A DNA stretch of 44,575 nucleotides, taken from assembly GCA_026225475.1 (NCBI GenBank), contig JAMFSU010000063.1, positions 1-44,575 of the forward strand. The letters run 5' to 3'. The notes under the pieces are model-generated. The model had not been told where the DNA came from, did not search any database, and saw nothing but the letters and a program-made list of their open reading frames with translations. Positions 33,886-43,375 of the stretch are shown here, in pieces; within the stretch, counting starts at the first letter, position 1; each line of letters begins with the position of its first letter. This stretch comes from Duganella sp. GTDB lineage: Bacteria > Pseudomonadota > Gammaproteobacteria > Burkholderiales > Burkholderiaceae_D. The translations under genes were made by a program, and so were the position numbers.

Positions 33886-33950
33886 AGATTGGCGTAGATG
33901 GATCAGGTGATGCAGCAAAATGCGGCGTTGCGGGAACAAGCCACAGTCAC
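33886..33950 (+). pseudogene. Fragment of a chemoreceptor signalling domain
   Basis: The plus strand encodes MDQVMQQNAALREQA directly after an in-frame stop; the common chemoreceptor motif is [15 protein letters not shown]. The resident chemoreceptor gene has the similar [15 protein letters not shown], on the other strand. Sequence before (RLRLA, then TAG) and after is decayed. It is the stub of a second, deleted receptor gene. Confidence 0.65.
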
Positions 33951-34034
33951 ATTGCGAGCTGACACTGGAGTTGCGCGTTGCTACTTTGGCAACCTTCGAC
34001 TAACTTACCGTTTCGATTTTTTGTGGATACCAAT

Positions 34035-34354
34035 ATGACGTTGAACTATAGCGCTACCGACCCTTCTTTCCGCTGGACCGGACGCGCCCCATCGCCTGCT
34101 TGGAATCAGCGACAGGCAAGCCTGCGACTGTGATTCTGAGGGCCGATTTCGACGATAACGGTCGCAGTGGTAGTGAAGCCGAACCTGAAGTGATTTACGA
34201 TCCCGCCCATGCCAGACTATGCCTCAGTTGGGGGCCGGCGCACAGTTGGTATGCGCTAACGCCTAATGTGGCCGTTGGTGTCAGTGTCGATCATCGCTTG
34301 ATGCAAATTCGCCTTGCCAATGTTGCTATTGCTTTGCAGGAATGGCGCAAATAA
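34035..34354 (+). pseudogene. Small hypothetical gene, apparently frameshifted
   Basis: An ATG at 34035, preceded by GTGGA at good distance, opens a frame that stops at 34131 after about 32 codons. A second frame, open from 34052, carries protein-like sequence (VILRADFDDNGRSG, HARLCLSWGPAHSWYALTPNVAVGVSVDHRLMQIRLANVAIALQEW) to 34354 but has only a TTG near its start (34100). A shift between about 34085 and 34125 would join them into a protein of about 106 residues. No family recognised. Confidence 0.4.
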
Positions 34355-34402
34355 ATCCAAGCGTCCTGCTACACAATGACAGCGGCGTGATTGCTTGCGC
34401 TA

Positions 34403-35143
34403 TCAAGTCGGCGGTGTCTCGTCATACACATAACCCACCCCATAAATCGCCTGAATCGCATTGCGCCCGGGGAAAAAAGGATCAAGCTTGCGGCGCAGGT
34501 TCTTGATATGCGTGTCGACCGCACGGTCGGTGACGGAGCGGTATTCGTCATGCAAATGATTGAGCAACTGTTCGCGCGAAAACACCTGGCCTGGTGCTGC
34601 CGCAAACGTCTTGAGCAGGCGGAATTCCAGTGGCGTCAGCAGCAAAGGATTGCCGTCGATACTGACTTGATAACGGCTATCGTCAATGTGCACACGCGAG
34701 GGCGGCGTGTTTTCGGTCTGCGCCGTAGCGATGTCGCGCTCGCGCCCGCGCCGCCGCAGCATGGCTTTGACACGCGCGACGATTTCGCGCGGGCTGAATG
34801 GCGTCTTGCTGATGTAATCATCGGCACCCAGTTCCAGACCGCGCAGGCGATCTTCTTCTTCGGCGCGCGCCGTCAGCATCAGCACCGGTACATCGGTGAA
34901 ACGGCGCAAGGCCTGGCAGATCTGCCAGCCATCGGCACCCGGTAACATGACGTCGAGCAGCACCAGATCCGGCATCTGCGCCTGCACGGCGGCTAACGCA
35001 TGGTCGCCGTGCGCGACATGGCGTGAGGTGTAACCGGCCGCGGCCAGATACTTTTGCAGCAGCTCGGCCATCTTCGGCTCATCTTCTACAATCAAGATGT
35101 CGGCTACCGTCGGGGCCTTGTATTCAAACGTGTCGGCGTTCAA
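34403..35143 (-). CDS. baeR: Response regulator, BaeR-like (OmpR family)
   Basis: A 246-residue regulator. Receiver domain about 15-125 with acidic residues E20-D21, phospho-acceptor D64 (LVLLDVMLPG), T92 and K113; winged-helix domain about 145-240 (LTPLEFRLLKTFAAAPGQVFSREQLLNHLHDEYRSVTDRAVDTHIKNLRRKLD), closely like BaeR of Escherichia coli. A threonine sits between the conserved K113 and proline (KTPFSPRE rather than KPxSPRE). Its start overlaps the kinase stop by four bases. Likely activates the divergent efflux operon. Confidence 0.92.
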   Translation of the reverse strand: MNADTFEYKAPTVADILIVEDEPKMAELLQKYLAAAGYTSRHVAHGDHALAAVQAQMPDLVLLDVMLPGADGWQICQALRRFTDVPVLMLTARAEEEDRLRGLELGADDYISKTPFSPREIVARVKAMLRRRGRERDIATAQTENTPPSRVHIDDSRYQVSIDGNPLLLTPLEFRLLKTFAAAPGQVFSREQLLNHLHDEYRSVTDRAVDTHIKNLRRKLDPFFPGRNAIQAIYGVGYVYDETPPT

Positions 35144-36645
35144 ACGAGCGCTCCTTTGGTGTTTACGCGGTTGTTGCTCATATCGGCTGTGGGCAGGCTG
35201 ATCACCACACGCAGGCCACCCAATGGCGATGCCTCGGCATGAATCCGGCCTTGATGCGCATCGACGATGCGGCGGCAGATCGCCAGGCCCAAACCGGCAC
35301 CGCCGCTGGCGCGATTGCGTGACGCCTCGACCCGGAAGAAGCGTTCAAACAAGCGTGCCAACGCCGCGCCATCGACGCCGGGCGCAGTGTCATCGAGTTG
35401 CACGATCCAGTATTGCTCTTGCGGATCATGCTGGCAACTCACCACCAGCTTGCCGGTGCCATTGGCATTGACTGCATCGGTATAGCGCAGACTGTTTTCG
35501 CACAAATTGTTGAACAATTGTTGTAGCCGGCCAGGGTCGGCCAGCACCGGCATGTGCTCGGGCAGGTCTATGCCGTCGAGTTGCAGGCCGCGTTTGCGGA
35601 AACGTTCATCATAGATATGCAGCGTGGTTTGCAGCAAGGCACGCAAGTCGATCTCGGATTTGCGGTAGGTCAGTGCGCCAGCGTCCGCCAAGGACAAATC
35701 ATACAAGTCATTGACCAGTTTGTTGAGATGCCCGACTTCGCCCTTGAGCGAACCAATGGTGGCCGCATCGGCTTGCATCACGCCGTCTTCCAGCGCTTCC
35801 AGCTGGCCGTTGAGAATGCCCAGCGGTGTGCGCAATTCGTGCGAGACATCGGCCATGAAGTCGCGCCGCAGCTTTTCATTGCGTTCCAGCGTCGAGGCCA
35901 GTTGATTGAAGTCGCGCGCCAATCGGCCGACTTCGTCTTCACTGCCGCCCGGTACGCGGATTGCGTAGTCGCCGCCGGCCAGTTTATGGGTGGCGTAAGC
36001 GACCCGCACCAAGGGTTTGAGCAATACGTTGACGATACGGATGACGATGATGCTGACCACCAGCAATGCGATCAGGCCGATCACCAACTGTGCCAGCAAC
36101 TGGCTGCGCAGAAAGCGCACGTCGAGCGAACCGATGACGTTTTCGAACGGGGTTTGGGCGATCCAGCCGACGATGTCATTGTCGAGCATGATGGGGCGCA
36201 GGCGCGCGGCCGGGCCGATGTAGGGAAAGCCGATGATCAGATTGCGTTTCGCATCAAGCAGGGAAAACCGTAACGTGGCGCCGGTCAGATCGGAGGTTGG
36301 CAGCATCTGGGTTGGCGAGACACTATCGATGCCGCCATGTTCGGCCAGTACCGGTCGCATCATCTTGAACCATTCGCGCGGATCGCCGCGGATGAAGTCC
36401 CAATTGCCGTTGGCGCGATAGGCTTGCTCTAGCCGCGGCACCAGATCTTCCATGCGCTGCTGCGCCTGTTCATTGAGATAGCCGAGAAAGTCGCGGTTGA
36501 AGATGTAATGGGTGGCAGCACCCATGGCGCAGATCAGCAGCACCACCAGTCCCAGCATGGCATAGAACAGTTTGAGGCGGATGCTGGCGCGCACGAACAG
36601 GCGGTGATAGAGACTGGCAAGCGGGGCAGGGGTCGATGGGCGCAC
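35140..36645 (-). CDS. baeS: Sensor histidine kinase, BaeS-like
   Basis: A 501-residue kinase. TM1 at about 25-45, periplasmic domain with BaeS-like sequence (NEQAQQRMEDLVPRLEQAYRANGNWDF), TM2 at about 180-205, HAMP, phospho-acceptor DVSHELRTPLG, N box NNLCENSLRYT, and G boxes RASGGAGLGLAICRRIVDAH. Co-transcribed with the regulator gene. The GTG at 36645, with AGAAAG upstream, is chosen; the frame is open to 36744 but the extra part is not protein-like. BaeS senses envelope-damaging chemicals in enterobacteria. Confidence 0.92.
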   Translation of the reverse strand: MRPSTPAPLASLYHRLFVRASIRLKLFYAMLGLVVLLICAMGAATHYIFNRDFLGYLNEQAQQRMEDLVPRLEQAYRANGNWDFIRGDPREWFKMMRPVLAEHGGIDSVSPTQMLPTSDLTGATLRFSLLDAKRNLIIGFPYIGPAARLRPIMLDNDIVGWIAQTPFENVIGSLDVRFLRSQLLAQLVIGLIALLVVSIIVIRIVNVLLKPLVRVAYATHKLAGGDYAIRVPGGSEDEVGRLARDFNQLASTLERNEKLRRDFMADVSHELRTPLGILNGQLEALEDGVMQADAATIGSLKGEVGHLNKLVNDLYDLSLADAGALTYRKSEIDLRALLQTTLHIYDERFRKRGLQLDGIDLPEHMPVLADPGRLQQLFNNLCENSLRYTDAVNANGTGKLVVSCQHDPQEQYWIVQLDDTAPGVDGAALARLFERFFRVEASRNRASGGAGLGLAICRRIVDAHQGRIHAEASPLGGLRVVISLPTADMSNNRVNTKGALV

Positions 36646-36848
36646 GTTATTCTTTCTATCCTGACAACCGGTCGTGACAGGCAATATGAGCGCTAGGTTA
36701 GCAAGTTCGCGGCCATCAGTGGCGATATTTTGCCATCTTCGCATTCCTCAAATTTCCACCACATTTGTTATTTATGATCGGGGTTCCGATAGCTCATTGC
36801 GCCCGCAATTCGCCTGCATCAACGGCGGAGACGGGGCCGAAAGTCACC

Positions 36849-38051
36849 ATGAATTCACATATCAAGATGCGCGCTGCTTCCCGTTCCCTGCTCAAACCGG
36901 CTGCCTGCGGTCTGTTGCTGGCATTGGCGCTGGCAGCATGTTCCAAGCAAAATACGGCACCGCAAGGCGCTACCGCCGAAGTCGGTTACCTCGTCGTACA
37001 ACCGCAACATCAATCCTTGTCGACGGAATTGCCTGGTCGCACTACAGCGTTCCTGACCGCCGATATTCGCCCACAGATCGGCGGCATCATCCAGAAGCGT
37101 CTGTTTAAAGAAGGCGCGATGGTCAAGGAAGGCCAGGCCTTGTATCAGATCGATCCCGCCACCTACCAGGCTGCCTATGATAGCGCCAAGGCAGCGCTGC
37201 TGAAGACCCAAGCGACGCTGGCCTCGGCCACGCTCAAGGCGCAACGGTATACCGAATTGGCCAAGATCGATGCCGTTGCCAAGCAAGACAACGACGACAT
37301 GCAAAGCACCTTGCGTCAGGATCAGGCCGATGTTGAAGTGGCCCGCGCAGCGTTGCAGACCGCCAAGATCAATCTCGATTTCACCCACATCATGTCGCCG
37401 ATTTCCGGCCGCATCGAACAATCGACAGTGACGCCTGGCGCGCTGGTGGTGGCAGCGCAGACGACGGCGCTGACCACAGTGCAAAAAATCGACCCGATCT
37501 ATGTTGACGTCACGCAGTCCAGTGTCGATCTGCTGCGCCTGCGCAAGGAACTGGCCAGCGGCAAGATCAAGAAGAGTGGCGACAATGCCGCCACCGTCCA
37601 GATTTTGCTGGAAGACGGTTCTACCTATGCGCAAACCGGCAAGCTGGAATTCTCCGGCCTGAGCGTCGATACTGGCACCGGCATGATCACGCTGCGGGCG
37701 GTGGTGCCGAATCCGGACGGCATCCTGTTGCCGGGCGCTTATGTGCGCGCGGTGCTGGAAGAGGGCGTTGATGACAATGCCATCCTGGTGCCACAAAAGG
37801 CCGTCAGCCGTGATGCCGCCGGTGGCGCCAATGCGCTGGTGATCAACGATGCCGGCAAGGTCGAACAACGCACCCTGACCGTAGCACGCGCCGTCGGCAA
37901 TAACTGGTGGGTCACTGCCGGTCTGAAGGCCGGTGACAAGGTCATCGTCGACGGTCTGCAAAAGGTCAATGCCGGCGATACCCCGAATGGCGTCGACATG
38001 ACCGCCACGCTCAACAAAACTGCGCTGGCCTCCACGCCAGCGGCGAAGTAA
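36849..38051 (+). CDS. RND efflux periplasmic adaptor (MexA/AcrA-like lipoprotein)
   Basis: A 400-residue membrane-fusion protein. A lipoprotein signal peptide ends in LALAAC (lipidated C31). GRTTAFLTADIRPQIGGIIQKRLFKEGAMVKEGQALYQIDPATYQAAYDSAKAAL is the lipoyl/hairpin region; the middle beta-barrel and membrane-proximal domains follow (SGRIEQSTVTPGALV, LLPGAYVRAVLEEG, PQKAVSRD, KAGDKVIVDGLQKVNAGD). It is the first gene of the operon, divergent from baeSR with a 203-base gap. Bridges the inner-membrane pump to the outer-membrane channel. Confidence 0.95.
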   Translation: MNSHIKMRAASRSLLKPAACGLLLALALAACSKQNTAPQGATAEVGYLVVQPQHQSLSTELPGRTTAFLTADIRPQIGGIIQKRLFKEGAMVKEGQALYQIDPATYQAAYDSAKAALLKTQATLASATLKAQRYTELAKIDAVAKQDNDDMQSTLRQDQADVEVARAALQTAKINLDFTHIMSPISGRIEQSTVTPGALVVAAQTTALTTVQKIDPIYVDVTQSSVDLLRLRKELASGKIKKSGDNAATVQILLEDGSTYAQTGKLEFSGLSVDTGTGMITLRAVVPNPDGILLPGAYVRAVLEEGVDDNAILVPQKAVSRDAAGGANALVINDAGKVEQRTLTVARAVGNNWWVTAGLKAGDKVIVDGLQKVNAGDTPNGVDMTATLNKTALASTPAAK

Positions 38052-38060
38052 GGGGGGCAC

Positions 38061-41000
38061 ATGGCACGTTTCTTCATAGACCGGCCCATCTTTGCATGGG
38101 TCATCGCCATCGTGATCATGCTGGGCGGCATACTGGCCATTCGCGGCCTGTCGCTTGAGCAGTATCCCGATATCGCACCGCCCAAGGTCAATATTTCCGC
38201 GACCTATACCGGCGCTTCGGCCAAGACCCTGGAAGACTCGGTGACTCAGATCATCGAGCAACAAATGAAGGGCCTGGATAACCTCGAATACATGTCGGCC
38301 AGTAGCAGCTCGGCCGGTAGCGCCACCGTCACGCTGACCTTCAAGGCCGGCACCGACGATGATGTCGCGCAGATGCAGGTGCAAAACAAGCTGCAACAGG
38401 TCACCTCGCGTCTGCCGACCGAAGTGCAAAGCAATGGCGTGACTGTGACCAAGGCCTCCACCGATATTCTGATGGTGATGGCGCTGACCTCGGGTGACCC
38501 TACGGTGACCGCCACCGACATCGGCGACTTCATCAGCAGCACCTTGACCGACCAGATCAGCCGTGTGCCAGGTGTCGGCGATGTCACCGCCTTCGGTACC
38601 AATTACGCGATGCGTATCTGGCTCGATCCGGCCAAGCTGCAAAAATATGCCTTGATGCCCTCCGACATCACCAGCGCACTGGAAGCGCAAAATACCGAAG
38701 TCTCGGCCGGCCAGTTGGGTGCCCTGCCTGCGGTGCCCGGTCAGCAGATCAATGCCACCATTACGGCGCGCAGCAAGCTGACTACGGTTGAGCAATTCCG
38801 CAACATCATCGTCAAGTCGTCCAGCAATGGTGCGGTGGTCAAGTTGTCCGATGTGGCGCGTGTGGAACTGGGCGGCGAAAGCTATCAGGTCGCGTCGCAA
38901 CAGAACGGCAAGCCGTCCTCGGCGCTGGCGATCCAGTTGCAATCGGGCGCCAATGCGCTGGCGACCTCGAAGCTGGTGCAAGCCAAGATGGCCGAACTGG
39001 AGCCGTATTTCCCGGCGTCGATGAAGCTCAAAACCAGTATCGCCTATGACACCACGCCGTTCGTGCGCGTGTCGATCGAAGAAGTAGTCAAGACACTGAT
39101 CGAAGCGGTGGTGCTGGTGGTGCTGATCATGTACCTGTTTCTGCAAAACGTGCGTGCCACCTTCATCCCGGCCATTACCGTGCCGGTGGTGTTGCTGGGT
39201 ACCTTCGGCGTGCTGTCCATCTTCGGTTACTCGATCAATACCTTGACCATGTTCGGCATGGTGCTGGCGATCGGGCTCTTGGTCGATGATGCGATTGTGG
39301 TGGTGGAAAACGTCGAGCGGCTGATGAGCGAGGAAAAGCTCAGCGCCAAGGAAGCCACCCGCAAGTCGATGCAGGAAATCACCGGCGCATTGGTCGGGAT
39401 TGCACTGGTGCTGTCGGGCGTATTCATTCCGATGGCTTTTTTCGGTGGTTCGACCGGGGTGATTTATCGTCAGTTCTCGATCACCATCGTCTCGGCCATG
39501 ACCTTGTCGGTGCTGGTGGCGTTGACCCTGACACCGGCCTTGTGCGCCACTTTGCTCAAGCCGCACGATGAAGAGCATGCCCCGAAGGGCCGTTTCTTCA
39601 CCTGGTTCAATCGTACCTTTGATCGCAATGCTGGCCGCTATCGCAAAGGCGTTGGTGGCATCCTGACGCGCGGCAAGCGTGGCCTGCTGATCTATGGCGT
39701 GCTGGTAGTGGTGATGGGGGTGGCGTTCATGCGTCTGCCGACGTCGTTCCTGCCGGAAGAAGATCAGGGCGTGCTGATGGCGCAGATTCAATTGCCAACC
39801 GGTGCCACCGCAGAGCAGACTGCCGCAATCATGAAGACCGTGCAGGATTACTTCATCAGCAAGCCGGAAGTGGTTGACTCGGTGCTGTCGATTGTCGGTG
39901 CCGGTATCGGCGGCAACAGCCAGAATGGCGCGCGTGCATTTATCCGCCTCAAGGCATGGGATGAGCGCAGCGGCACCGTCACGTCGGCCACCGATCTGGT
40001 GCGTCGCGCCAATGCCGATCTCAGCAAGATCCGTGGCGCCCGCATCTTCCTGATGAATCCACCAGCGGTACGCGGTCTCGGTCAGAGTTCGGGCTTCGAT
40101 CTGGAACTCAAGGATGTCGGCGGCGTCGGGCATGATGCCTTGCTCAAGGCGCGCGACCAGTTTCTCAAGCTGGCCCGCGCCAATCCGGTGCTGGCCAATG
40201 TGCGCACCACCGGTCTTGACGACACGCCACAGTTGCAAGTCACCATCGACGACCGCAAGGCCACGGCGCTGAGCCTGGCCAGCAGCGATATCAACAGCAC
40301 CATGAATGCCGCCATGGGGGGCACCTATGTCAACGACTTCCTCAACAATGGCCGGGTCAAGAAGGTATACATCCAGGGCGATGCACAGTACCGCATGCAA
40401 ACCGAAGACATCAACAAATGGTTTGTGCGCAACAGCGCCAGCGAGATGGTGCCATTCTCGGCGTTCACCACCAGCCAGTGGACCTTCGGTCCGTCCTTGC
40501 TGGAGCGTTACAACGGTGTCTCTTCGTTCGAAATCGTCGGTGAACCGGCTGCTGGCGTGAGCTCCGGCACGGCCATGGCAGAAGTGCAAAAAATCGTCGC
40601 GCAACTGCCGGCCGGTGTTGGCTTCGAATGGACTGGTGCTTCCTATCAGGAGCGCTTGTCCGGCAATCAGGCACCCGCCCTGTATGCCATTTCGATCCTG
40701 TTCGTGTTCCTGTGCCTGGCAGCGTTGTATGAAAGCTGGTCGGTGCCGTTCGCGGTGATCATGGCGGTGCCACTGGGCATTATCGGTACCGTGGCCTTGA
40801 CCGGTCTGGTGGGCTTGACCAACGACGTCTACTTCCAGGTCGGCTTGTTGACCACGGTGGGCTTGTCGGCCAAGAACGCGATTCTGATCGTGGAATTCGC
40901 CAAGCAATTGCATGAATCCGGCAAGTCGCTGCGCGACGCCACGCTGGAAGCGGTGCAACTGCGTCTGCGACCGATTCTGATGACGTCGCTGGCCTTCATG

Positions 41001-41222
41001 TTCGGTGTGCTGCCGCTGGCGGTTGCCAGTGGTGCCGGTTCCGCCAGCCGCCGTGCCATCGGTACCGGAGTGCTGGGCGGGATGGCGTCGGCCACCTTGC
41101 TGGGCATCTTCTTCGTGCCACTGTTTTATTACCTGATTGGTTTGCTGATGGAAAAACGCAATCAAAAACGCCAGCGCGTCGCCACCAATGGCACGCCTGC
41201 GCATGGAAAGGAAGGCGTCTGA
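38061..41222 (+). CDS. RND efflux transporter, HAE1 family (MexB/AcrB-like)
   Basis: A 1053-residue inner-membrane pump of the usual HAE1 length with twelve membrane helices. It starts with MARFFIDRPIFAWVIAI. The proton-relay aspartates D409 and D410 (GLLVDDAIVVVENVERLM) and lysine K938 (GLSAKNAILIVEFAK) are present, so the pump should be functional. Nine bases separate it from the adaptor gene, with an AGGGGGG Shine-Dalgarno. It exports multiple hydrophobic drugs in relatives. Confidence 0.97.
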   Translation: MARFFIDRPIFAWVIAIVIMLGGILAIRGLSLEQYPDIAPPKVNISATYTGASAKTLEDSVTQIIEQQMKGLDNLEYMSASSSSAGSATVTLTFKAGTDDDVAQMQVQNKLQQVTSRLPTEVQSNGVTVTKASTDILMVMALTSGDPTVTATDIGDFISSTLTDQISRVPGVGDVTAFGTNYAMRIWLDPAKLQKYALMPSDITSALEAQNTEVSAGQLGALPAVPGQQINATITARSKLTTVEQFRNIIVKSSSNGAVVKLSDVARVELGGESYQVASQQNGKPSSALAIQLQSGANALATSKLVQAKMAELEPYFPASMKLKTSIAYDTTPFVRVSIEEVVKTLIEAVVLVVLIMYLFLQNVRATFIPAITVPVVLLGTFGVLSIFGYSINTLTMFGMVLAIGLLVDDAIVVVENVERLMSEEKLSAKEATRKSMQEITGALVGIALVLSGVFIPMAFFGGSTGVIYRQFSITIVSAMTLSVLVALTLTPALCATLLKPHDEEHAPKGRFFTWFNRTFDRNAGRYRKGVGGILTRGKRGLLIYGVLVVVMGVAFMRLPTSFLPEEDQGVLMAQIQLPTGATAEQTAAIMKTVQDYFISKPEVVDSVLSIVGAGIGGNSQNGARAFIRLKAWDERSGTVTSATDLVRRANADLSKIRGARIFLMNPPAVRGLGQSSGFDLELKDVGGVGHDALLKARDQFLKLARANPVLANVRTTGLDDTPQLQVTIDDRKATALSLASSDINSTMNAAMGGTYVNDFLNNGRVKKVYIQGDAQYRMQTEDINKWFVRNSASEMVPFSAFTTSQWTFGPSLLERYNGVSSFEIVGEPAAGVSSGTAMAEVQKIVAQLPAGVGFEWTGASYQERLSGNQAPALYAISILFVFLCLAALYESWSVPFAVIMAVPLGIIGTVALTGLVGLTNDVYFQVGLLTTVGLSAKNAILIVEFAKQLHESGKSLRDATLEAVQLRLRPILMTSLAFMFGVLPLAVASGAGSASRRAIGTGVLGGMASATLLGIFFVPLFYYLIGLLMEKRNQKRQRVATNGTPAHGKEGV

Positions 41223-42667
41223 TGCGCTCCAACCTGAAACTCAAAGCCGCGCCGGCACCGTTGTTGGCGCTCACCCTGGCGCTGTTGCTCAGCGGTTGCG
41301 TTAACCTGGCGCCGACTTATCAGCAACCGGCCGCGCCCGTGGCCAGCAATTGGAATCAATCCACGGCTGCCCAGGACAGTAGCAAGGGCAGCCAGAACGC
41401 GGTTGCCGCCGACAGCATCAACTGGCGCAACTTTTTTCTTGATGAACGCTTGCGCAGCGTCATCGCGCAATCCTTGACGAACAACCGCGACCTGCGTGTT
41501 GCCGCGCTCAACATCGAGCATGCACGTGCCGAGTATCGCATCACCGATGCGGCCCGTTATCCGGCCATCAGTGCCACCGGTACCAGCACCGCGTCGCGCA
41601 CGCCAGCCAGCACCTCAACGACCGGTAGTGCCGTGACCTCGCATACCGACAGCGTATCGCTGGGGGTGTCTTCGTATGAACTGGATTTCTTCGGTCGTCT
41701 GAAAAATCTCAGCGATACGGCGCTTGAAACCTACAAGTACCAGGTCGAGACGCGCCGCACCACCCAGATCAGTCTGGTGGCGCAAGTTGCCACGGCCTGG
41801 CTGACGGTGGCCTCGGATCGTGAATTGTTGAAGTTGGCGCAGGATACCTTGGCCAGCCAGACGCATACCTACGAACTGGGCTTGCGTACGCATGAAATCG
41901 GCACTACCTCCGGCGTCGATCTGGCGACCCTGGAGGCCAGTGTCGAATCGGCGCGCGCCGACGTTGGCCTGTACACCAGCCAGGTGGCGCAAGACATCAA
42001 TGCCTTGACCTTACTGGTGGGCGCACCGGTGGATACGGCCTTGCTGCCGGACAGTTTGCCGAAGACCGCCGCGGTGCTGCTTGATCCGCCCGCCGGGTTG
42101 CCATCGGAAACACTGTTGCGCCGTCCCGACGTGCTGGCCGCCGAACATACCCTGATCGGCGCCAATGCCGACATCGGTGCGGCACGTGCGGCATTTTTCC
42201 CGAGTATCACGCTGACCGCGACCGGTGGTACTGCCAGCAGCACACTGGGTGGCTTGTTCAAGGCCGGCACCGGCGCCTGGACTTTTGCACCATCGATCAA
42301 TCTGCCGATCTTCAATGCCGGCAGTAACCGCGCCACGCTGGATGCGGCCAAGATCACGCGTGACATCGACGTGGCAACCTACGAGAAGGCCATTCAAACT
42401 GCGTTCCAGGAAGTCGCCGATGCACTGGCCGTACGCGGCACGCTGGAGCAACGTTTGGATGCCCAGCAGAAGGCGACGGCGGCGTATGAGAAAAGCTATC
42501 GCTTGTCGGATGCGCGGTATCGCAATGGCATCGATAGCTATCTGACCTCGCTGGTGACGCAACGCTCGATGTACAGTTCGCAGCAGACGCTGATTTCCCT
42601 GCGCCTGACCGAGCAGAGCAACCGCATCACCCTGTACAAGGTCCTGGGTGGTGGTTGGAACGAGTAA
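41222..42667 (+). CDS. Outer-membrane efflux channel lipoprotein, OprM/NodT family
   Basis: A 481-residue channel with a lipoprotein signal (LLLSGC, lipidated C26). The two homologous OEP repeats are visible (NNRDLRVAALNIEHARAEYRITDAARYPAISATG and later ANADIGAARAAFFPSITLTATGG), with a QTAFQEVADALAVRGTLEQRLDAQQKA helix. The ATG overlaps the pump stop by one base (TGATG). It completes the tripartite pump. Confidence 0.96.
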   Translation: MRSNLKLKAAPAPLLALTLALLLSGCVNLAPTYQQPAAPVASNWNQSTAAQDSSKGSQNAVAADSINWRNFFLDERLRSVIAQSLTNNRDLRVAALNIEHARAEYRITDAARYPAISATGTSTASRTPASTSTTGSAVTSHTDSVSLGVSSYELDFFGRLKNLSDTALETYKYQVETRRTTQISLVAQVATAWLTVASDRELLKLAQDTLASQTHTYELGLRTHEIGTTSGVDLATLEASVESARADVGLYTSQVAQDINALTLLVGAPVDTALLPDSLPKTAAVLLDPPAGLPSETLLRRPDVLAAEHTLIGANADIGAARAAFFPSITLTATGGTASSTLGGLFKAGTGAWTFAPSINLPIFNAGSNRATLDAAKITRDIDVATYEKAIQTAFQEVADALAVRGTLEQRLDAQQKATAAYEKSYRLSDARYRNGIDSYLTSLVTQRSMYSSQQTLISLRLTEQSNRITLYKVLGGGWNE

Positions 42668-42692
42668 GCGGCACCATTGTGTCGCGGTAAAC

Positions 42693-42730
42693 GCAGCGGG
42701 GGCGTTGTCTTTATGACAACCCCCCGCTGC
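42693..42730 (+). terminator. Terminator of the efflux operon
   Basis: GCAGCGGGGG-C-GTTGTC and GACAAC-CCCCCGCTGC form a 16-bp stem with one bulged base and a 5-base loop. The T tract is short (ATTTG). It sits 25 bases past the channel stop, between convergent genes. Confidence 0.75.
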
Positions 42731-42790
42731 ATTTGGGAGTGACTGCGCTGATCGACGGTGAGCCGCCCAGTGCTTTACTTACCCGACAAC

Positions 42791-43375
42791 TTAGTCTTGC
42801 TTGACGCCTTCAGCCTGGATATGCAGCTTGGTTGCCATCAGGAAACCATAGGCCTTGCCGAAGTCGATGCCGAAATCGTCACGATTGAAGGTACCGCTGG
42901 CTTCGGTGCCGCACACTTCGCGCTTGATCATCGGGTTGGTGAAGCACTTGAAGGTTTCCAGCTTCAGTGTCACTGGCTTGGTGATGCCATGCAGGGTCAG
43001 CGTGCCTTGCACTTCAGTCGGCACATCACCGTTGAAGGCCGAGAACGTACCCTTGTAGACCGCAGTCGGGAATTTTTCGGTGTCGAAGAACTTGGACGTC
43101 TTCAATTCAGTATCCAGCACGGTATTACCGATGGCCACCGACGTCATGTCGATAGTGGCTTCAACGGTGCCGGTCTTGGCTGCGCGATCAAGCACGACCT
43201 TGCCGCTGCTCTTGTTGAACTTGCCGCGCCAGGTCGAGACACCACCGAAGTGATCAGTCTCAAAGCTTGGGTACAGATGGGTAGGATCGAGCTGATACGT
43301 GGCAGGGGCAGCCATGGCCGAGAATGAAGTAGCGGCAGCCAGCAGGCCCAGGGCGATCAACAGTGGTTTTTTCAT
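42791..43375 (-). CDS. YceI family exported protein
   Basis: A 194-residue lipocalin-like periplasmic protein. Signal peptide ends at SAMAAP (about residue 22). Family motifs [54 protein letters not shown] and [18 protein letters not shown] are present; two cysteines ([14 protein letters not shown] region) may form a disulphide. The family binds isoprenoid or other lipid ligands. ATG at 43375 follows GGAG. Single gene. Confidence 0.94.
   Translation of the reverse strand: MKKPLLIALGLLAAATSFSAMAAPATYQLDPTHLYPSFETDHFGGVSTWRGKFNKSSGKVVLDRAAKTGTVEATIDMTSVAIGNTVLDTELKTSKFFDTEKFPTAVYKGTFSAFNGDVPTEVQGTLTLHGITKPVTLKLETFKCFTNPMIKREVCGTEASGTFNRDDFGIDFGKAYGFLMATKLHIQAEGVKQD

Larger units (their letters stand above)
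33559..34034. other. Intergenic stretch with palindrome and chemoreceptor debris
   Basis: The 476 bases hold the chemoreceptor promoter region, a 19-bp inverted repeat (33790-33808) and a short fragment of another chemoreceptor gene (33886-33950). No intact gene is seen. Confidence 0.6.

Noticed and set aside
36855..41204. A 1449-codon open frame on the minus strand spanning the adaptor and pump genes
   Set aside because: It lies wholly antisense to two clear RND genes, crosses their junction, and its product is rich in His, Arg, Gln and Gly without any domain. It is a by-product of the codon bias of the genes on the other strand.
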